From Stanieria cyanosphaera PCC 7437 (GTDB taxonomy: Bacteria; Cyanobacteriota; Cyanobacteriia; Cyanobacteriales; Xenococcaceae), in contig NC_019748.1 in assembly GCF_000317575.1 (NCBI RefSeq), positions 3,802,501 to 3,866,500 on the forward strand: a stretch of DNA of 64,000 nucleotides, in the 5' to 3' direction. The notes below the pieces were generated by a model. It did no database searches and was not told the DNA's origin. It saw nothing but the letters and a program-made list of their open reading frames with translations. Made by a program: the position numbers and the translations under genes. Every line of letters begins with the position of its first letter. The first letter of the stretch is position 1. Positions 55,479-64,000 of this stretch are shown here, one piece after another.

Positions 55479-56040
55479 AGATATTTAATCAATAAGTTCA
55501 GGAAATTCTATTTTAAGGGATGAATTGTTACACAGCTAAAAATATTGATAAGTAAAATTTGTGTTAAAGCTGTGATTGTATTAAAAATTTATGTCTAAAT
55601 CTAAATAAAACCTTAAAATTATTATTGAGAATGAAGTTTTTTAATTACGTATTTACGCCATTTCAATAACGTGGTAAATTAGGATAGTTCAAAATCCAAA
55701 ACCTCATGATATATTGGGTTTTTGTATTAAATTTTTGAAACTTTATATTTTTTTACATTCTTAAACGCAGTCAAATCAAGCTTTCCTAAATTATTAAAAA
55801 ATTTTGTGTAACATTTCTTGATTATGGCTTATTGACTAAGTATTTATCTAGGCTTGACAAAAAATCTTTTTCTGTTCAATAGCCATCAAATCGATGGAAG
55901 CAGAAGGCAGAAGAAAAGAATTAAGGATAGAAAGTTATCACAAATAATTGAAAGATTTAATCTAACTTCAATCAACAATCGACAATTAACTATCAACAAA
56001 AACCATCTTTTTTGCTCTCAAATCATTAAGGCTAAAACTT
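55479..56040. other. Gene-poor AT-rich region
   Basis: About 560 bases with no supportable gene. A 76-codon plus-strand frame at 55854 is low-complexity and unsupported. The words CAATCAACAATCGACAATTAAC near 55970 recall the middle of the dispersed repeat. The DUF1400 hydrolase promoter lies near 55480-55560. Confidence 0.5.
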
Positions 56041-56907
56041 CTATAAATTATATTTTTGCCTTTTATTCGTTACTAAAGAAATAAATCCTGCTTGTTTTCT
56101 ATATTTGTCCCAAACTGGTTCTGATAAAGCCAATTCCAAAAACTTACGTGGATAAAGATTGATCGCTTTCTCTAAACAATAAATTGCCCAATTATTATTC
56201 CAACGAGTATTTTTTAATAAAGAATAACATTCACCTTGATGATACCAAGCCCAATCAAATTCGGGGTCGATTTCCACTGCTCGACTAAAACAAGCGATCG
56301 CGTCTTGCCAAAGTTTCAATTGTTGAAAAATAAGGCCTTTTTGATACCAAGTCCAACGGTCTTGAGGTTTAAGTTCTAAAGCTTGCTCATAACTAGCCAA
56401 AGCTTCATCTAACTTACCCCACAGTTGTAAAGCTTCACCACGACGATAATAAGCCCAAAAATCGTGGGGGCGTAACTCTAAAGCACGGTTGTAAAATGCT
56501 ACTGAACGTTCGTATTGAGCCAGTTTACACCAAGCCTCTGCTAATCGATAAACCGACCAATAATCTTGAGGATGAACAATTAACGCTTGTTCAAAAGCTG
56601 CGATCGCTTTTTCGTACTCTGCCAATTGTTCTAAATAAAGACAACCACAATCGTACCAAGCCCAATAGTTGTAAGAATTTAATTCGGTTGCCCGTTGATA
56701 ATCAGCTACAGCTTCAGCATAACGACCCATTTCTTCCAAGACGGAAGCTTTACGATAAGTAGCCCAATAATCATGAGGATGATATTCTAAAGCTTTTTCA
56801 TAGCAAAATAAAGCTTCTTGATAACAATGCTTTTCTCGTAAAACATTACCTTGTTTGTACCATGCCTGATAGGTATCAGGACGACATTCTAGAGTTTTGT
56901 AGATCAT
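56041..56907 (-). CDS. Tetratricopeptide repeat protein
   Basis: The 288-residue protein consists of about seven or eight TPR units. Each has the pattern W-A-x-Y-x-x-G-x-x-L, as in YWAWYDCGCLYLEQLAEYEK, DFWAYYRRGEALQLWGKLDE and RWTWYQKGLIFQQLKLWQDA. The tryptophan- and tyrosine-rich consensus is typical of cyanobacterial scaffold TPRs. No catalytic or signal sequence is present. The partner is unknown. It diverges from DUF790. Confidence 0.9.
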   Translation of the reverse strand: MIYKTLECRPDTYQAWYKQGNVLREKHCYQEALFCYEKALEYHPHDYWATYRKASVLEEMGRYAEAVADYQRATELNSYNYWAWYDCGCLYLEQLAEYEKAIAAFEQALIVHPQDYWSVYRLAEAWCKLAQYERSVAFYNRALELRPHDFWAYYRRGEALQLWGKLDEALASYEQALELKPQDRWTWYQKGLIFQQLKLWQDAIACFSRAVEIDPEFDWAWYHQGECYSLLKNTRWNNNWAIYCLEKAINLYPRKFLELALSEPVWDKYRKQAGFISLVTNKRQKYNL

Positions 56908-56991
56908 TTTCGCGCTCTAATTAATTCCCTATTATGAATTATCAGATAAATTCCTAGATTCTGCGCTTGAAGATTAGTGTTTTAGTTACTT

Positions 56992-58209
56992 ATGTTACCT
57001 TCAGAACTCTTAATTTACCGTCAAAATGGGGAAACAGTAGTCCCCAAAAAATTAGCAATTGATGACAGAACTTGTGGATTAGCCACAGAACAAATTGATT
57101 GTTTTACAGAATGTCTTGGTAAAACCCAAGGAGAACTTAATCAACAATTATTAGAATTAGAAGGAAATAGTCCCGAATATCGAGTTAAACGAGGATTAGC
57201 GCAACTTTTACGCAATCATTTCTCTACTTTTGAAATTATTAGTCCGATTGAACCTCAAATCCTCAGACAAAAAGTATTTGCTCAAGCAGCCAAAAATCAT
57301 CCCATTCCCCGCCAACGTAACCAAACCTTGGAAGCGATCGCACATCATTTAAGTCAGGAATTAAAACGAAGAGTTACCCTTGAAGAAATTGAAACGGGTT
57401 TATATGCTGATTTGCAAGAAAATCGGATCTTAACCCAATTCGATCCACCTATTCCCGAAGCCTTAATTCATCGCTACAATTTAGCTCAAGTGCAAGGGAT
57501 ATTTTATCGCGCCAGTAACATTGTGATTAATGCTCATCGCAACGATCCAGGAGAATATAAACTGCTGTTTCGCTATCTCAAATTGTTTCAGTTGATGGCA
57601 TATATTGAAGGAGATGCCGATACTGGTTTTACTATAACGATTGATGGCCCCGCTAGTTTATTCAAAGCTAGTACTCGTTATGGATTAGCTCTCGCCAAAA
57701 TGATACCTGCTTTACTCCACGTCAGTAAATGGAGTTTGCAAGCAAAGCTACAACAACGCGATCCTTATTCAGGTAATACTAGAACAGGCAGATTTAGTTT
57801 AAATAGCGATCGCGATCAATTAGTTACCCATTATCCTCCTGGTAAACCCTACGACAGTATGTTAGAGACTTCTTTTGCCAACAGTTGGGCAAAAATGAAA
57901 ACTGAATGGAGACTAGAAAGGGAAGTAGATTTAGTTCCTTTGCCTGGTAGCGTAATGATTCCTGATTTTCGTTTAGTTCATCCTGATGGTAGAGATTTTT
58001 TATTAGAAATAGTTGGTTATTGGCGACCAGAATATTTAAAGAAAAAGTTTTTTCAAGTTCGTCGTGCTGATGCTAATAATTTGATTTTAGCTGTTTCTGA
58101 AAGATTGAATTTGGAAAAAGCAGGAGTTAAATTTACTGAATTACCAAATCGATTAATTTGGTTTAAAGATAAGTTATCTCCTAAAGTTGTTTTAGAAATA
58201 TTGGAGTAA
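56992..58209 (+). CDS. DUF790 (Bax1-like) predicted nuclease
   Basis: The 405-residue protein matches DUF790, the bacterial/archaeal family that includes Bax1, the nuclease partner of the XPB helicase. The N-terminus is LPSELLIYRQNGETVVPKKL. The C-terminal domain contains MIPDFRLVHPDGRDFLLEI, a PD-(D/E)xK-like active-site pattern, followed by GYWRPEYLKKK. In other cyanobacteria an XPB-like helicase often sits nearby, but none does here; the truncated helicase at 5954 is unrelated in position. The predicted role in excision repair is inference from family knowledge. Confidence 0.85.
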   Translation: MLPSELLIYRQNGETVVPKKLAIDDRTCGLATEQIDCFTECLGKTQGELNQQLLELEGNSPEYRVKRGLAQLLRNHFSTFEIISPIEPQILRQKVFAQAAKNHPIPRQRNQTLEAIAHHLSQELKRRVTLEEIETGLYADLQENRILTQFDPPIPEALIHRYNLAQVQGIFYRASNIVINAHRNDPGEYKLLFRYLKLFQLMAYIEGDADTGFTITIDGPASLFKASTRYGLALAKMIPALLHVSKWSLQAKLQQRDPYSGNTRTGRFSLNSDRDQLVTHYPPGKPYDSMLETSFANSWAKMKTEWRLEREVDLVPLPGSVMIPDFRLVHPDGRDFLLEIVGYWRPEYLKKKFFQVRRADANNLILAVSERLNLEKAGVKFTELPNRLIWFKDKLSPKVVLEILE

Positions 58210-58211
58210 AA

Positions 58212-58390
58212 AATATAGCGGTTTTCAGATTAATGAGATATATTCAAGACCCTGGTTGAGCGTTAATTGTTAATAGTTGATTGTTAATTGTTTGTCCACA
58301 GATGAACACAGATGGAGTTGTTGGTTGGTATGATTTTTTTGTTGATTATTGATGGTTAATTGAAAACTGATAACTGATAACTGGTAACTG
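58212..58390 (+). repeat. Partial copy of the dispersed repeat (5' half)
   Basis: It starts with AATATAGCGGTTTTCAGATT and AATGAGATATATTCAAGACC, then CTGGTTGAGCGTTAATTGTT, as in copy A. It then leaves the family with GTTTGTCCACAGATGAACAC and ends in short ACTGATAACTGATAACTGG tandem units. It fills the gap before the ABC ATPase gene. Confidence 0.65.
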
Positions 58391-58392
58391 AA

Positions 58393-59151
58393 ATGAACGT
58401 TTTCCCTATCGAAGAATCTGAATCAATCATTCTTGCAAGTCAGGTTGAAAAATGGTATGACAATAACTTTCACGTGCTGCGAGGAGTCAGTCTGGAAGTT
58501 AAAAAGCAAGAAGTAGTAGTGATTATGGGCCCTTCCGGTTCGGGAAAATCAACCTTTATTCGCACCTTTAACGCTCTTGAAACTTATCAAAAAGGTAGTA
58601 TTATTATTGATGGCATCAAACTTTCCCACGACCTTAAAAATATTGAAGCAATTCGTCGTGAAGTGGGAATGGTATTTCAACAATTTAATCTCTTTCCTCA
58701 TTTAACCGTCCTGCAAAACGTTACTCTTGCACCAGTTTGGGTACGAAGACGGTCAAAATCTCAAGCCGAAGAAATCGGGATGCAACTACTAGAAAAAGTA
58801 GGAATTCTCGAACAAGCACACAAATATCCAGGTCAACTTTCTGGAGGACAACAACAACGTGTTGCGATCGCTCGTGCTTTAGCTATGCAACCTAAAATTA
58901 TGTTATTTGATGAACCTACTTCGGCACTCGATCCCGAAATGGTTAGGGAAGTATTAGATACGATGCGTAGTTTAGCAAGTTCGGGAATGACGATGGTTTG
59001 TGTAACTCATGAAGTAGGATTTGCCAGAGAAGTAGCAGATCGAGTAGTGTTTATGGACGAAGGATTCATTGTTGAGATTGCTACACCCGAAGAATTTTTC
59101 AATCATCCTCAACAAGAACGCACTCAAAAGTTTTTAGCTCAGATTCTTTAA
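58393..59151 (+). CDS. Amino-acid ABC transporter ATP-binding protein (GlnQ-like)
   Basis: The 252-residue ATPase has Walker [11 protein letters not shown] loop [12 protein letters not shown], signature [15 protein letters not shown], Walker [13 protein letters not shown] and the switch histidine in [10 protein letters not shown]. Its sequence is typical of polar amino-acid importers. No permease or binding protein is adjacent, so it must work with subunits encoded elsewhere. The ATG follows the repeat region closely. Confidence 0.95.
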   Translation: MNVFPIEESESIILASQVEKWYDNNFHVLRGVSLEVKKQEVVVIMGPSGSGKSTFIRTFNALETYQKGSIIIDGIKLSHDLKNIEAIRREVGMVFQQFNLFPHLTVLQNVTLAPVWVRRRSKSQAEEIGMQLLEKVGILEQAHKYPGQLSGGQQQRVAIARALAMQPKIMLFDEPTSALDPEMVREVLDTMRSLASSGMTMVCVTHEVGFAREVADRVVFMDEGFIVEIATPEEFFNHPQQERTQKFLAQIL

Positions 59152-59232
59152 ACTCAGTAAGCTCAAAGTGCATTTACTTTACTAATATTTTTTCAATCTT
59201 TTCTATTCAACAGGACATAATATATATAATTT

Positions 59233-60741
59233 TTATTTCATGTCATAACCAAATAAATTTGCATCCACTTCTGTTAGACAAATATCTCCTAAACCATATT
59301 CAACCCAACGTCTTTCTACCATTGCAGCGACATCAGGATCAGATTCTAAAGGTTCGCCCCATTCGTGATTAGTTTCAGGAGGAATTTTGGTGGTTGCATC
59401 AATGCCCATTCTGCCTCCTAAACCAATTTTTTCACTAGCAAAATCTAAAGTATCAAATGGTGTTTCAGGAAGAATAAAAACATCACGGACAGGATCGACT
59501 TTAGAACTAATTGCCCAAACTACCTGACGAGGATCGCGGATATTAATATTTTTATCCACCACAATCACAAATTTGGTATAAGTAAACTGAGGTAAAGCAC
59601 TCCAAAACGCTAAAGCTGCCCTTCTAGCTTGACCAGGATAGGCTTTATCAATCGAAATAATGGCTGCTTTATAACTTAAAGCTTCCATCGGTAAAAAGAA
59701 ATCGGTAATTTCTGAAACTTGCTGACGTAGAATTGGAGTATAAATCCGATTAAGTGCGATCGCCATCATCGCTTCTTCTTTGGGAGGACGACCACTAAAA
59801 GTAGTCAGATAAACAGGATTTTTACGATGAGTTAAGCAGTGAAAACGAATCAAAGGAGAATCTTCAACACCACCGTAGTAGCCCATGTGATCGCCAAAAG
59901 GACCATCGGGTAAAACTTCTCCAGGGGTAATCGTTCCTTCCAAAACAAATTCAGAATCAGCGGGGACTTCCAAATCAACTGTTTTACATTTAGCCAGTTT
60001 TACGCCACTTCCTCCATACAAACCTGCAAATAACCATTCTGATAAATCGACAGGAATAGGTGTAGCTGCTGCCATAATAATCAGAGGATCGACCCCAAGA
60101 GCGATCGCAATTTCTAATTTTTTGCCCGCTTCGGCTGCTTTCCTGAGATGTCTCGCCCCTCCTCTAACCGATAACCAATGCACAGTCATAGTATTTTTAG
60201 ACTGCAATTGAAGACGATACACCCCTACATTAGGTGTTCCTGTTTCACAATCTTTAGTAATTACCAATCCCAGAGTAATAATTTTTCCTGCATCTCCAGC
60301 ATAAGGACGAATCATTGGGATAGTATTTAAATCTAAATCTGATTCTTCGATTACTACTTGCTGACAAGGAGGAAACCAATCTTTTCCTGGTTTGGCTTTA
60401 ACCACATCAAAGAGAACTTTACCAAAATCCACTGCTTGGGCAATTTTCTTTGGCGGTTTGGGTTGTTGTAGCATAGCGAGTTTACGCCCCAAATCTTCCA
60501 ACTCTTCGGGTTGCTGCATATTCATCGCCCAACAGATTCTTTCTACTGTTCCCATCAAATTTACCGCTACGGGAAAAGGCGAACCTTTAACATTTTCAAA
60601 CAGTAATCCGGGACCCGCTGCTTGTAGCATCCGATTGGAAATTTCTGCTATTTCTAAATCTGGATCGACTAAAGCTTTAATCCGTCGTAGTTGTCCTCTT
60701 TCTTCTAACAGTTTGATAAATCCCCGTAAGTCCCTAGCCAT
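59233..60741 (-). CDS. UbiD-family decarboxylase
   Basis: The 502-residue protein is a prenylated-FMN-dependent non-oxidative decarboxylase of the UbiD family. Motifs visible include RDLRGFIKLLEERGQLRRI, the TVHWLSVRGGARHL region, PVYLTTFSGRPPKEEAMM, and MGIDATTKIPPETNHEWGEP near the end. In cyanobacteria it serves in plastoquinone-type quinone synthesis, decarboxylating polyprenyl-hydroxybenzoate, but other substrates exist. No ubiX is adjacent. Length is normal. Confidence 0.92.
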   Translation of the reverse strand: MARDLRGFIKLLEERGQLRRIKALVDPDLEIAEISNRMLQAAGPGLLFENVKGSPFPVAVNLMGTVERICWAMNMQQPEELEDLGRKLAMLQQPKPPKKIAQAVDFGKVLFDVVKAKPGKDWFPPCQQVVIEESDLDLNTIPMIRPYAGDAGKIITLGLVITKDCETGTPNVGVYRLQLQSKNTMTVHWLSVRGGARHLRKAAEAGKKLEIAIALGVDPLIIMAAATPIPVDLSEWLFAGLYGGSGVKLAKCKTVDLEVPADSEFVLEGTITPGEVLPDGPFGDHMGYYGGVEDSPLIRFHCLTHRKNPVYLTTFSGRPPKEEAMMAIALNRIYTPILRQQVSEITDFFLPMEALSYKAAIISIDKAYPGQARRAALAFWSALPQFTYTKFVIVVDKNINIRDPRQVVWAISSKVDPVRDVFILPETPFDTLDFASEKIGLGGRMGIDATTKIPPETNHEWGEPLESDPDVAAMVERRWVEYGLGDICLTEVDANLFGYDMK

Positions 60742-60911
60742 GTTAAATCAAGATTGTGTTTAGAATCAAAACCGAGCGTGCAAAAGTTCCACGCACTCGA
60801 CTTAAGCAATATCACTCCTTCTGGTAGTGTACCTTGTGATGAGAGAATTGGTGTAGCCAAATTAGATTTTTAACCTGATCTTTTCCACCTTTGCACCTGG
60901 AAATTAGGTTA

Positions 60912-61018
60912 TATAGCAGTACAAAGAAAGATTAGGACATTATTGTAAATCGTAGGGGCGATTTGCCAATCGCCCTGACAAGATTTGCGTGTCCTAACCT
61001 AAATACGTAGTGTTATAG
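60912..61018. repeat. 107-bp MITE-like repeat, copy 1
   Basis: Ends are TATAGCAGTACAAAGAAAG and TAAATACGTAGTGTTATA. The inner TTAGGACA/TGTCCTAA arms pair, and the centre is GGGGCGATTTGCCAATCGCC, itself a hairpin. The end pairs form imperfect terminal inverted repeats of about 30 bases. No transposase is encoded. Confidence 0.8.
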
Positions 61019-61143
61019 TTATTCGTTTGTAAAATTACAATTTTCGTCTGTCCAAGGTAACGGGCAAGAGGTAAAAAGAAACTCACGTTTTGTAAATTAC
61101 TTGGCGATTAACTATTATTTTGCTAAGTTGTATCTTGAGAAGT

Positions 61144-61250
61144 TATAGCAGTACAAAGAAAGATTAGGACATTATTGTAAATCGTAGGGGCGATTGGCAA
61201 ATCGCCCTGACAAGATTTGTGTGTCCTAACCTAAATACGTAGTGCCATAG
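61144..61250. repeat. 107-bp MITE-like repeat, copy 2 (direct)
   Basis: Nearly identical to copy 1 and in the same orientation, 232 bases further on. Differences are a few bases, such as GATTGGCAAATC for GATTTGCCAATC in the centre and GTGCCATAG for GTGTTATAG at the end. The changes in the central hairpin conserve pairing. Confidence 0.8.
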
Positions 61251-61396
61251 TTGAAAGATTAAGTAAGCAAATACCCTTTGGTTCGACCCCCCCTATTGTC
61301 GATTGTTTAATTAACCAAAATATACGGGGTTGTTTACGTCATCAGAAATTTCCCAAAAAAAATAAGGTAGACAACAAATGTCCACCTACTATATTT

Positions 61397-61605
61397 TTGA
61401 CGCTCCCGTCACTAAAAGTGAGGGATTCCTGGACTCACCATAGCCCGTTCAAGTTTCCTTTACTATTGGTCTTAGGCGGTGATACCTAGTCTTTCAACTA
61501 GCTTCTCAGGCGTTAATTTCCGTCCGCCCGACGGTATGTAGTTAATTATAGCACAAGTTCGCTATCATCTCGTCACGCCTAGGTGAGAGTCTTCCCGCTC
61601 ACGTA
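61397..61605 (-). mobile_element. IS605-derived relic retaining an omega-RNA-like scaffold (no tnpB)
   Basis: Read on the minus strand, the segment starts at a left-end-like hairpin GTGAG/CTCAC (61598-61602 with 61583-61587). It passes through GTGCTATAATTAACTACATA and ACGGAAATTAACGCCTGAG, then AGGAAACTTGAACGGGCTA and GTCCAGGAATCCCTCACTT. It ends GGGAGCGTCAA, with the TCCC/AGTGAGGGA hairpin at 61404-61425. These blocks resemble the 3' part of cyanobacterial tnpB and its guide-RNA scaffold as I remember them. No reading frame for TnpB remains. It lies 28 bases downstream of clpP on the same strand. Assignment by recall, needs alignment. Confidence 0.55.
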
Positions 61606-61632
61606 GATAAATTAAATTTTCTGACGTTGGTA

Positions 61633-62232
61633 TTAATCTTTGTCTTCAATCACTTTATCAATGATGCCGTATTCTTTTGCTTCTTCAGCAGACATAAAGT
61701 AATCGCGGTCAGTATCTTTCTCAATCTTGGCAAGAGGCTGTCCTGTATTATCTGCCATCATTTGATTAAGTTGGTCGCGGATGCGTAAGATTTCTTTAGC
61801 TTCAATTTCGATATCTGTAGCTTGACGACGACCTTGAATACCACCAAGAGGTTGGTGGATCATAATCCGAGAATGAGGTAAAGCTAAACGTTTTCCTTTA
61901 GTTCCTCCTGCTAATAAAAATGCTCCCATGGAAGCAGCTAAACCAACACAGATTGTCACGACATCAGACTTAATATGTTTCATCGTGTCGTAAATTGCCA
62001 AACCTGCTGTTACTGAGCCACCAGGAGAATTAATGTAGAGATAAATTGGTTTACCAGGATCGTCTGAATCAAGATAAAGCATGATGGCAATAATTTGATT
62101 GGCTATACCATCGTTAATACCTCTTCCCAGAAAAATAATCCGTTCGCGGTAAAGACGATCATAAATACTAATCCAGTCGCTATAAGGCTGACCGGGCATT
62201 TGATAGGGAACTTTAGGAATACCAATGGGCAT
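61633..62232 (-). CDS. clpP: ATP-dependent Clp protease proteolytic subunit (active ClpP)
   Basis: ClpP is the serine peptidase of the Clp complex. The catalytic serine is Ser101 in [13 protein letters not shown], the histidine is His126 in MIHQPLGG, and the aspartate is in KDTDRDYF. The 199-residue length without long propeptide is typical. It follows clpR with 34 bases between, so the two form an operon like cyanobacterial clpP3-clpR, whose products assemble in a mixed heptameric ring. Confidence 0.96.
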   Translation of the reverse strand: MPIGIPKVPYQMPGQPYSDWISIYDRLYRERIIFLGRGINDGIANQIIAIMLYLDSDDPGKPIYLYINSPGGSVTAGLAIYDTMKHIKSDVVTICVGLAASMGAFLLAGGTKGKRLALPHSRIMIHQPLGGIQGRRQATDIEIEAKEILRIRDQLNQMMADNTGQPLAKIEKDTDRDYFMSAEEAKEYGIIDKVIEDKD

Positions 62233-62266
62233 GAGATTTTTTCTACCTGATAAAGGTTAACAAAAT

Positions 62267-62953
62267 TTAAGTGAGTGCAGAAACAGGAGTTGGTAATTGT
62301 TTAGAGCTTTCTAAGACTTTATCAATAATGCCGTAATTCTTAGCTTCTTCAGGAGTCATATAGAACATACGGTCAGTATCTTTGGTAACTTTTTCGACTG
62401 TTTGACCAGTATTTTTAGCAAACAATTCCATCATCATGTGCTTGTTGTGTAGCACTTCTTTAGCACGAATTTGAATGTCTGTAGCCTGACCTTGAGCGCC
62501 TTGACGAGCTTGATGCAGAATAATAGTAGCGTGAGGTAAACTAGCACGACAACCTTTTGTTCCTGAGGCAAGAATCATCGCAGCAGTTCCCATTGCCTGA
62601 CCAATACAAATAGTATGTACTGGAGGTTTAATGTAATTCATCGTATCGCAAATCGCAAAGGCTTCAGTTTCAAAACCAATCGATTCGCCACCATACCAAG
62701 ACGTACCCGTAGAGTTAATATACATATAAATGGGTTTGTCAGGGTCATCAAATTGCAGAAAGAGTAACTGAGCAATAATTAATTCAGTAACATCAATCCC
62801 AATTTGGTCTTTGTATTCGTCAGGAGATACTAAAGGCAATCCCAGATAAATAATCCGTTCTTTAAGTAATAAAGAAGGTAAATCTGGTGGTGGAGTTCGA
62901 TAATAGGCATCTCCTCGATAGGGAGCTTGAACTGCTTGAATTGGTGAATTCAT
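62267..62953 (-). CDS. clpR: ClpR, catalytically inactive Clp subunit
   Basis: This ClpP-like protein of 228 residues lacks the nucleophile. The region reads ICIGQAMGTAAMIL, where the active form has the catalytic serine. The histidine region ILHQARQG remains. It also has the ClpR-typical SAWYGGESIGFE-like insertion (TSWYGGESIGFETEAF). Cyanobacterial ClpR combines with ClpP3 to form an essential Clp core. It is the first gene of the clpR-clpP operon. Confidence 0.95.
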   Translation of the reverse strand: MNSPIQAVQAPYRGDAYYRTPPPDLPSLLLKERIIYLGLPLVSPDEYKDQIGIDVTELIIAQLLFLQFDDPDKPIYMYINSTGTSWYGGESIGFETEAFAICDTMNYIKPPVHTICIGQAMGTAAMILASGTKGCRASLPHATIILHQARQGAQGQATDIQIRAKEVLHNKHMMMELFAKNTGQTVEKVTKDTDRMFYMTPEEAKNYGIIDKVLESSKQLPTPVSALT

Positions 62954-63165
62954 AGTATTTTTTAGTTATTGGTCTCTAGTTATTATTGTCACTTACTCTC
63001 TTAACTAGAGAAAAGTAACCAATAAACTTTAATTATGCGCTGAAACAGGGTTAGTAATGTTGATTTTAACGCATCCAACTTGAGTAAGTGAGTAGATTAT
63101 AATTAACCAATTAAACTAAGTAATTATATATCTTGTAGTTATTTTCTTATTATTGTTGAAATGTT

Positions 63166-64000
63166 ATGGCGAGAAAGATTGCTTTAATTGCCCACGATCG
63201 CAAAAAAGATGATATTGTTGCTTTTGTTAGTCGTCATGCTCCTGTGTTGTCACGTTATCATTTAATCGCTACAGGAACAACTGGAGAAAGGATCGAAACT
63301 TCAAGTAATTTAAGTATAGAACGAATGGAATCAGGGCCGATTGGAGGAGATACGCAAATTGCTGCTCAAATCGTTGCTGGTGAAGTAGTAGGTGTCATTT
63401 TTTTAATCGATCCTCTTTATGCTCAACCCCATGAACCCGATATTCAAGCTTTATTAAGAGTTTGCAATGTTCATAATGTCGCTTTAGCCACTAATTTAGC
63501 AACAGCAGAGGCGTTTGTTGCTAGTTTAGCTAATAGTGTTGTTGCTCATCTTATTTATAATCCTGTTTCGGGACAAGGTGATGGTCAACAAGAGTTAGAC
63601 TTGATTAAAGAGTTGCTTGAACCTCATTTACATTTAGAAGTTCACTTAACTACTCCAGATCTAAGTCCTCAGCAACTGGCTGAAAATGCCCTTACAGACC
63701 GACCTGATTTAATTATTGCTTCTGGTGGTGATGGTACAGTTTCTGCTGTGGCAGGTGCGGTTATTGGTACAGATATTCCTTTAGGCGTTATTCCTAGGGG
63801 TACAGCTAATGCTTTCGCAATGGCTTTAGGAATTACTCAGCAACTTAATCAAATTAGAAGAGCTTGTGAAATAATCTTAGCAGGATATACCAGAATCATT
63901 GATGCTGCTTTTTGTAATGATTTACCTCTGATTTTATTGGCTGGTGTGGGTTACGAAGCTGAAATTATCGAAAAAGCTGACCGAGAGGCTAAAAATCGCT
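63166..64000 (+). CDS. mgsA: Methylglyoxal synthase fused to a diacylglycerol-kinase-like domain (partial, runs off the end)
   Basis: The reading frame begins at ATG 63166 with MARKIALIAHDRKKDDIVAF and has the methylglyoxal-synthase motifs ATGTTGERI, MESGPIGGDTQIAAQI and DPLYAQPHEPDIQALLRV. From about residue 125 a second domain starts with HLIYNPVSGQGDGQQELDL, then IIASGGDGTVSAVAGAV and IPRGTANAFAMALG, which is the catalytic part of a diacylglycerol/sphingosine-kinase-like fold. The gene is cut by the window end at codon 278. The fusion is known in cyanobacteria. The first domain makes methylglyoxal from dihydroxyacetone phosphate; the second probably phosphorylates a lipid. Confidence 0.9.
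   Translation, partial: MARKIALIAHDRKKDDIVAFVSRHAPVLSRYHLIATGTTGERIETSSNLSIERMESGPIGGDTQIAAQIVAGEVVGVIFLIDPLYAQPHEPDIQALLRVCNVHNVALATNLATAEAFVASLANSVVAHLIYNPVSGQGDGQQELDLIKELLEPHLHLEVHLTTPDLSPQQLAENALTDRPDLIIASGGDGTVSAVAGAVIGTDIPLGVIPRGTANAFAMALGITQQLNQIRRACEIILAGYTRIIDAAFCNDLPLILLAGVGYEAEIIEKADREAKNR

Larger units (their letters stand above)
60742..61632. other. Repeat-rich intergenic region between ubiD-like and clpP
   Basis: About 890 bases without genes. It holds two direct copies of a 107-bp MITE-like repeat and a tnpB-less IS605 relic. The remainder is AT-rich. The ubiD promoter lies near 60745-60840. Confidence 0.6.

Noticed and set aside
55854-56084. A 76-codon plus-strand frame starting with TTG.
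   Set aside because: Low-complexity, no family signal, overlaps the end of the TPR gene and shares repeat-like words; not supported as a gene.

Overview
The window is cyanobacterial chromosome. The DNA is AT-rich and dense in the HIP1 octamer GCGATCGC. It carries psbZ (photosystem II), a ClpP/ClpR pair with an inactive ClpR, a CrtO-type carotenoid ketolase, a helical-carotenoid-protein-like gene, a CRR6-like NDH-1 assembly factor, a PerR-type Fur regulator, an NblB-like HEAT protein and a fused methylglyoxal synthase/lipid-kinase gene. A coccoid or pleurocapsalean lineage is plausible, but I cannot prove the genus from the sequence alone.

Layout. 0-12.5 kb is mostly housekeeping: a Deg/HtrA protease, three unrelated-looking metallophosphoesterases, uvrC, tRNA-Ser(UGA), glycogen phosphorylase, a HicBA toxin-antitoxin pair, CRR6 and PerR. 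A truncated helicase and a ribbon-helix-helix gene lie just after the tRNA and look like island debris. 13.7-23 kb is a long co-oriented stress cluster: PfpI/DJ-1, an OCP-N/HCP-like carotenoid protein, small hypotheticals, SRPBCC, a general stress protein, a Zn-alcohol dehydrogenase, CrtO, DUF2231 and DUF2243. 23-35 kb holds a secreted RTX metalloprotease, an alpha/beta hydrolase, a glycosyltransferase, a sensor kinase, a RibD-like reductase, CBS and HEAT proteins, ilvA and an A-type Fe-S carrier. 36-39.6 kb has an HNH nuclease gene with an in-frame palindromic insertion, psbZ, ribH and speE.

39.7-53 kb is accessory DNA. It starts with a tightly coupled operon of two tyrosine recombinases (the first frameshifted), a DUF6262/TnpC-like coiled-coil protein and a DnaB-type helicase, which together resemble a Tn554-type tripartite recombinase module. 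An apparently intact IS200/IS605 element (tnpA/tnpB) follows, then a vMAP-AAA protein next to an AAA-WD40 giant, then an internally deleted IS605 element. Two further loci, near 31.6 kb and 61.5 kb, keep only IS605-type ends; the second also retains what looks like a TnpB omega-RNA scaffold without tnpB.

53-64 kb returns to ordinary genes: secreted peptidase and hydrolase, TPR, DUF790 (Bax1-like nuclease), an amino-acid ABC ATPase, a UbiD-family decarboxylase, clpR-clpP and the start of mgsA, which runs off the window. Several dispersed intergenic repeat families recur: a roughly 210-bp element with a TAATTAG tandem core, a 107-bp MITE-like direct pair and a 24-bp perfect palindrome. They point to active small-repeat dynamics in this genome.
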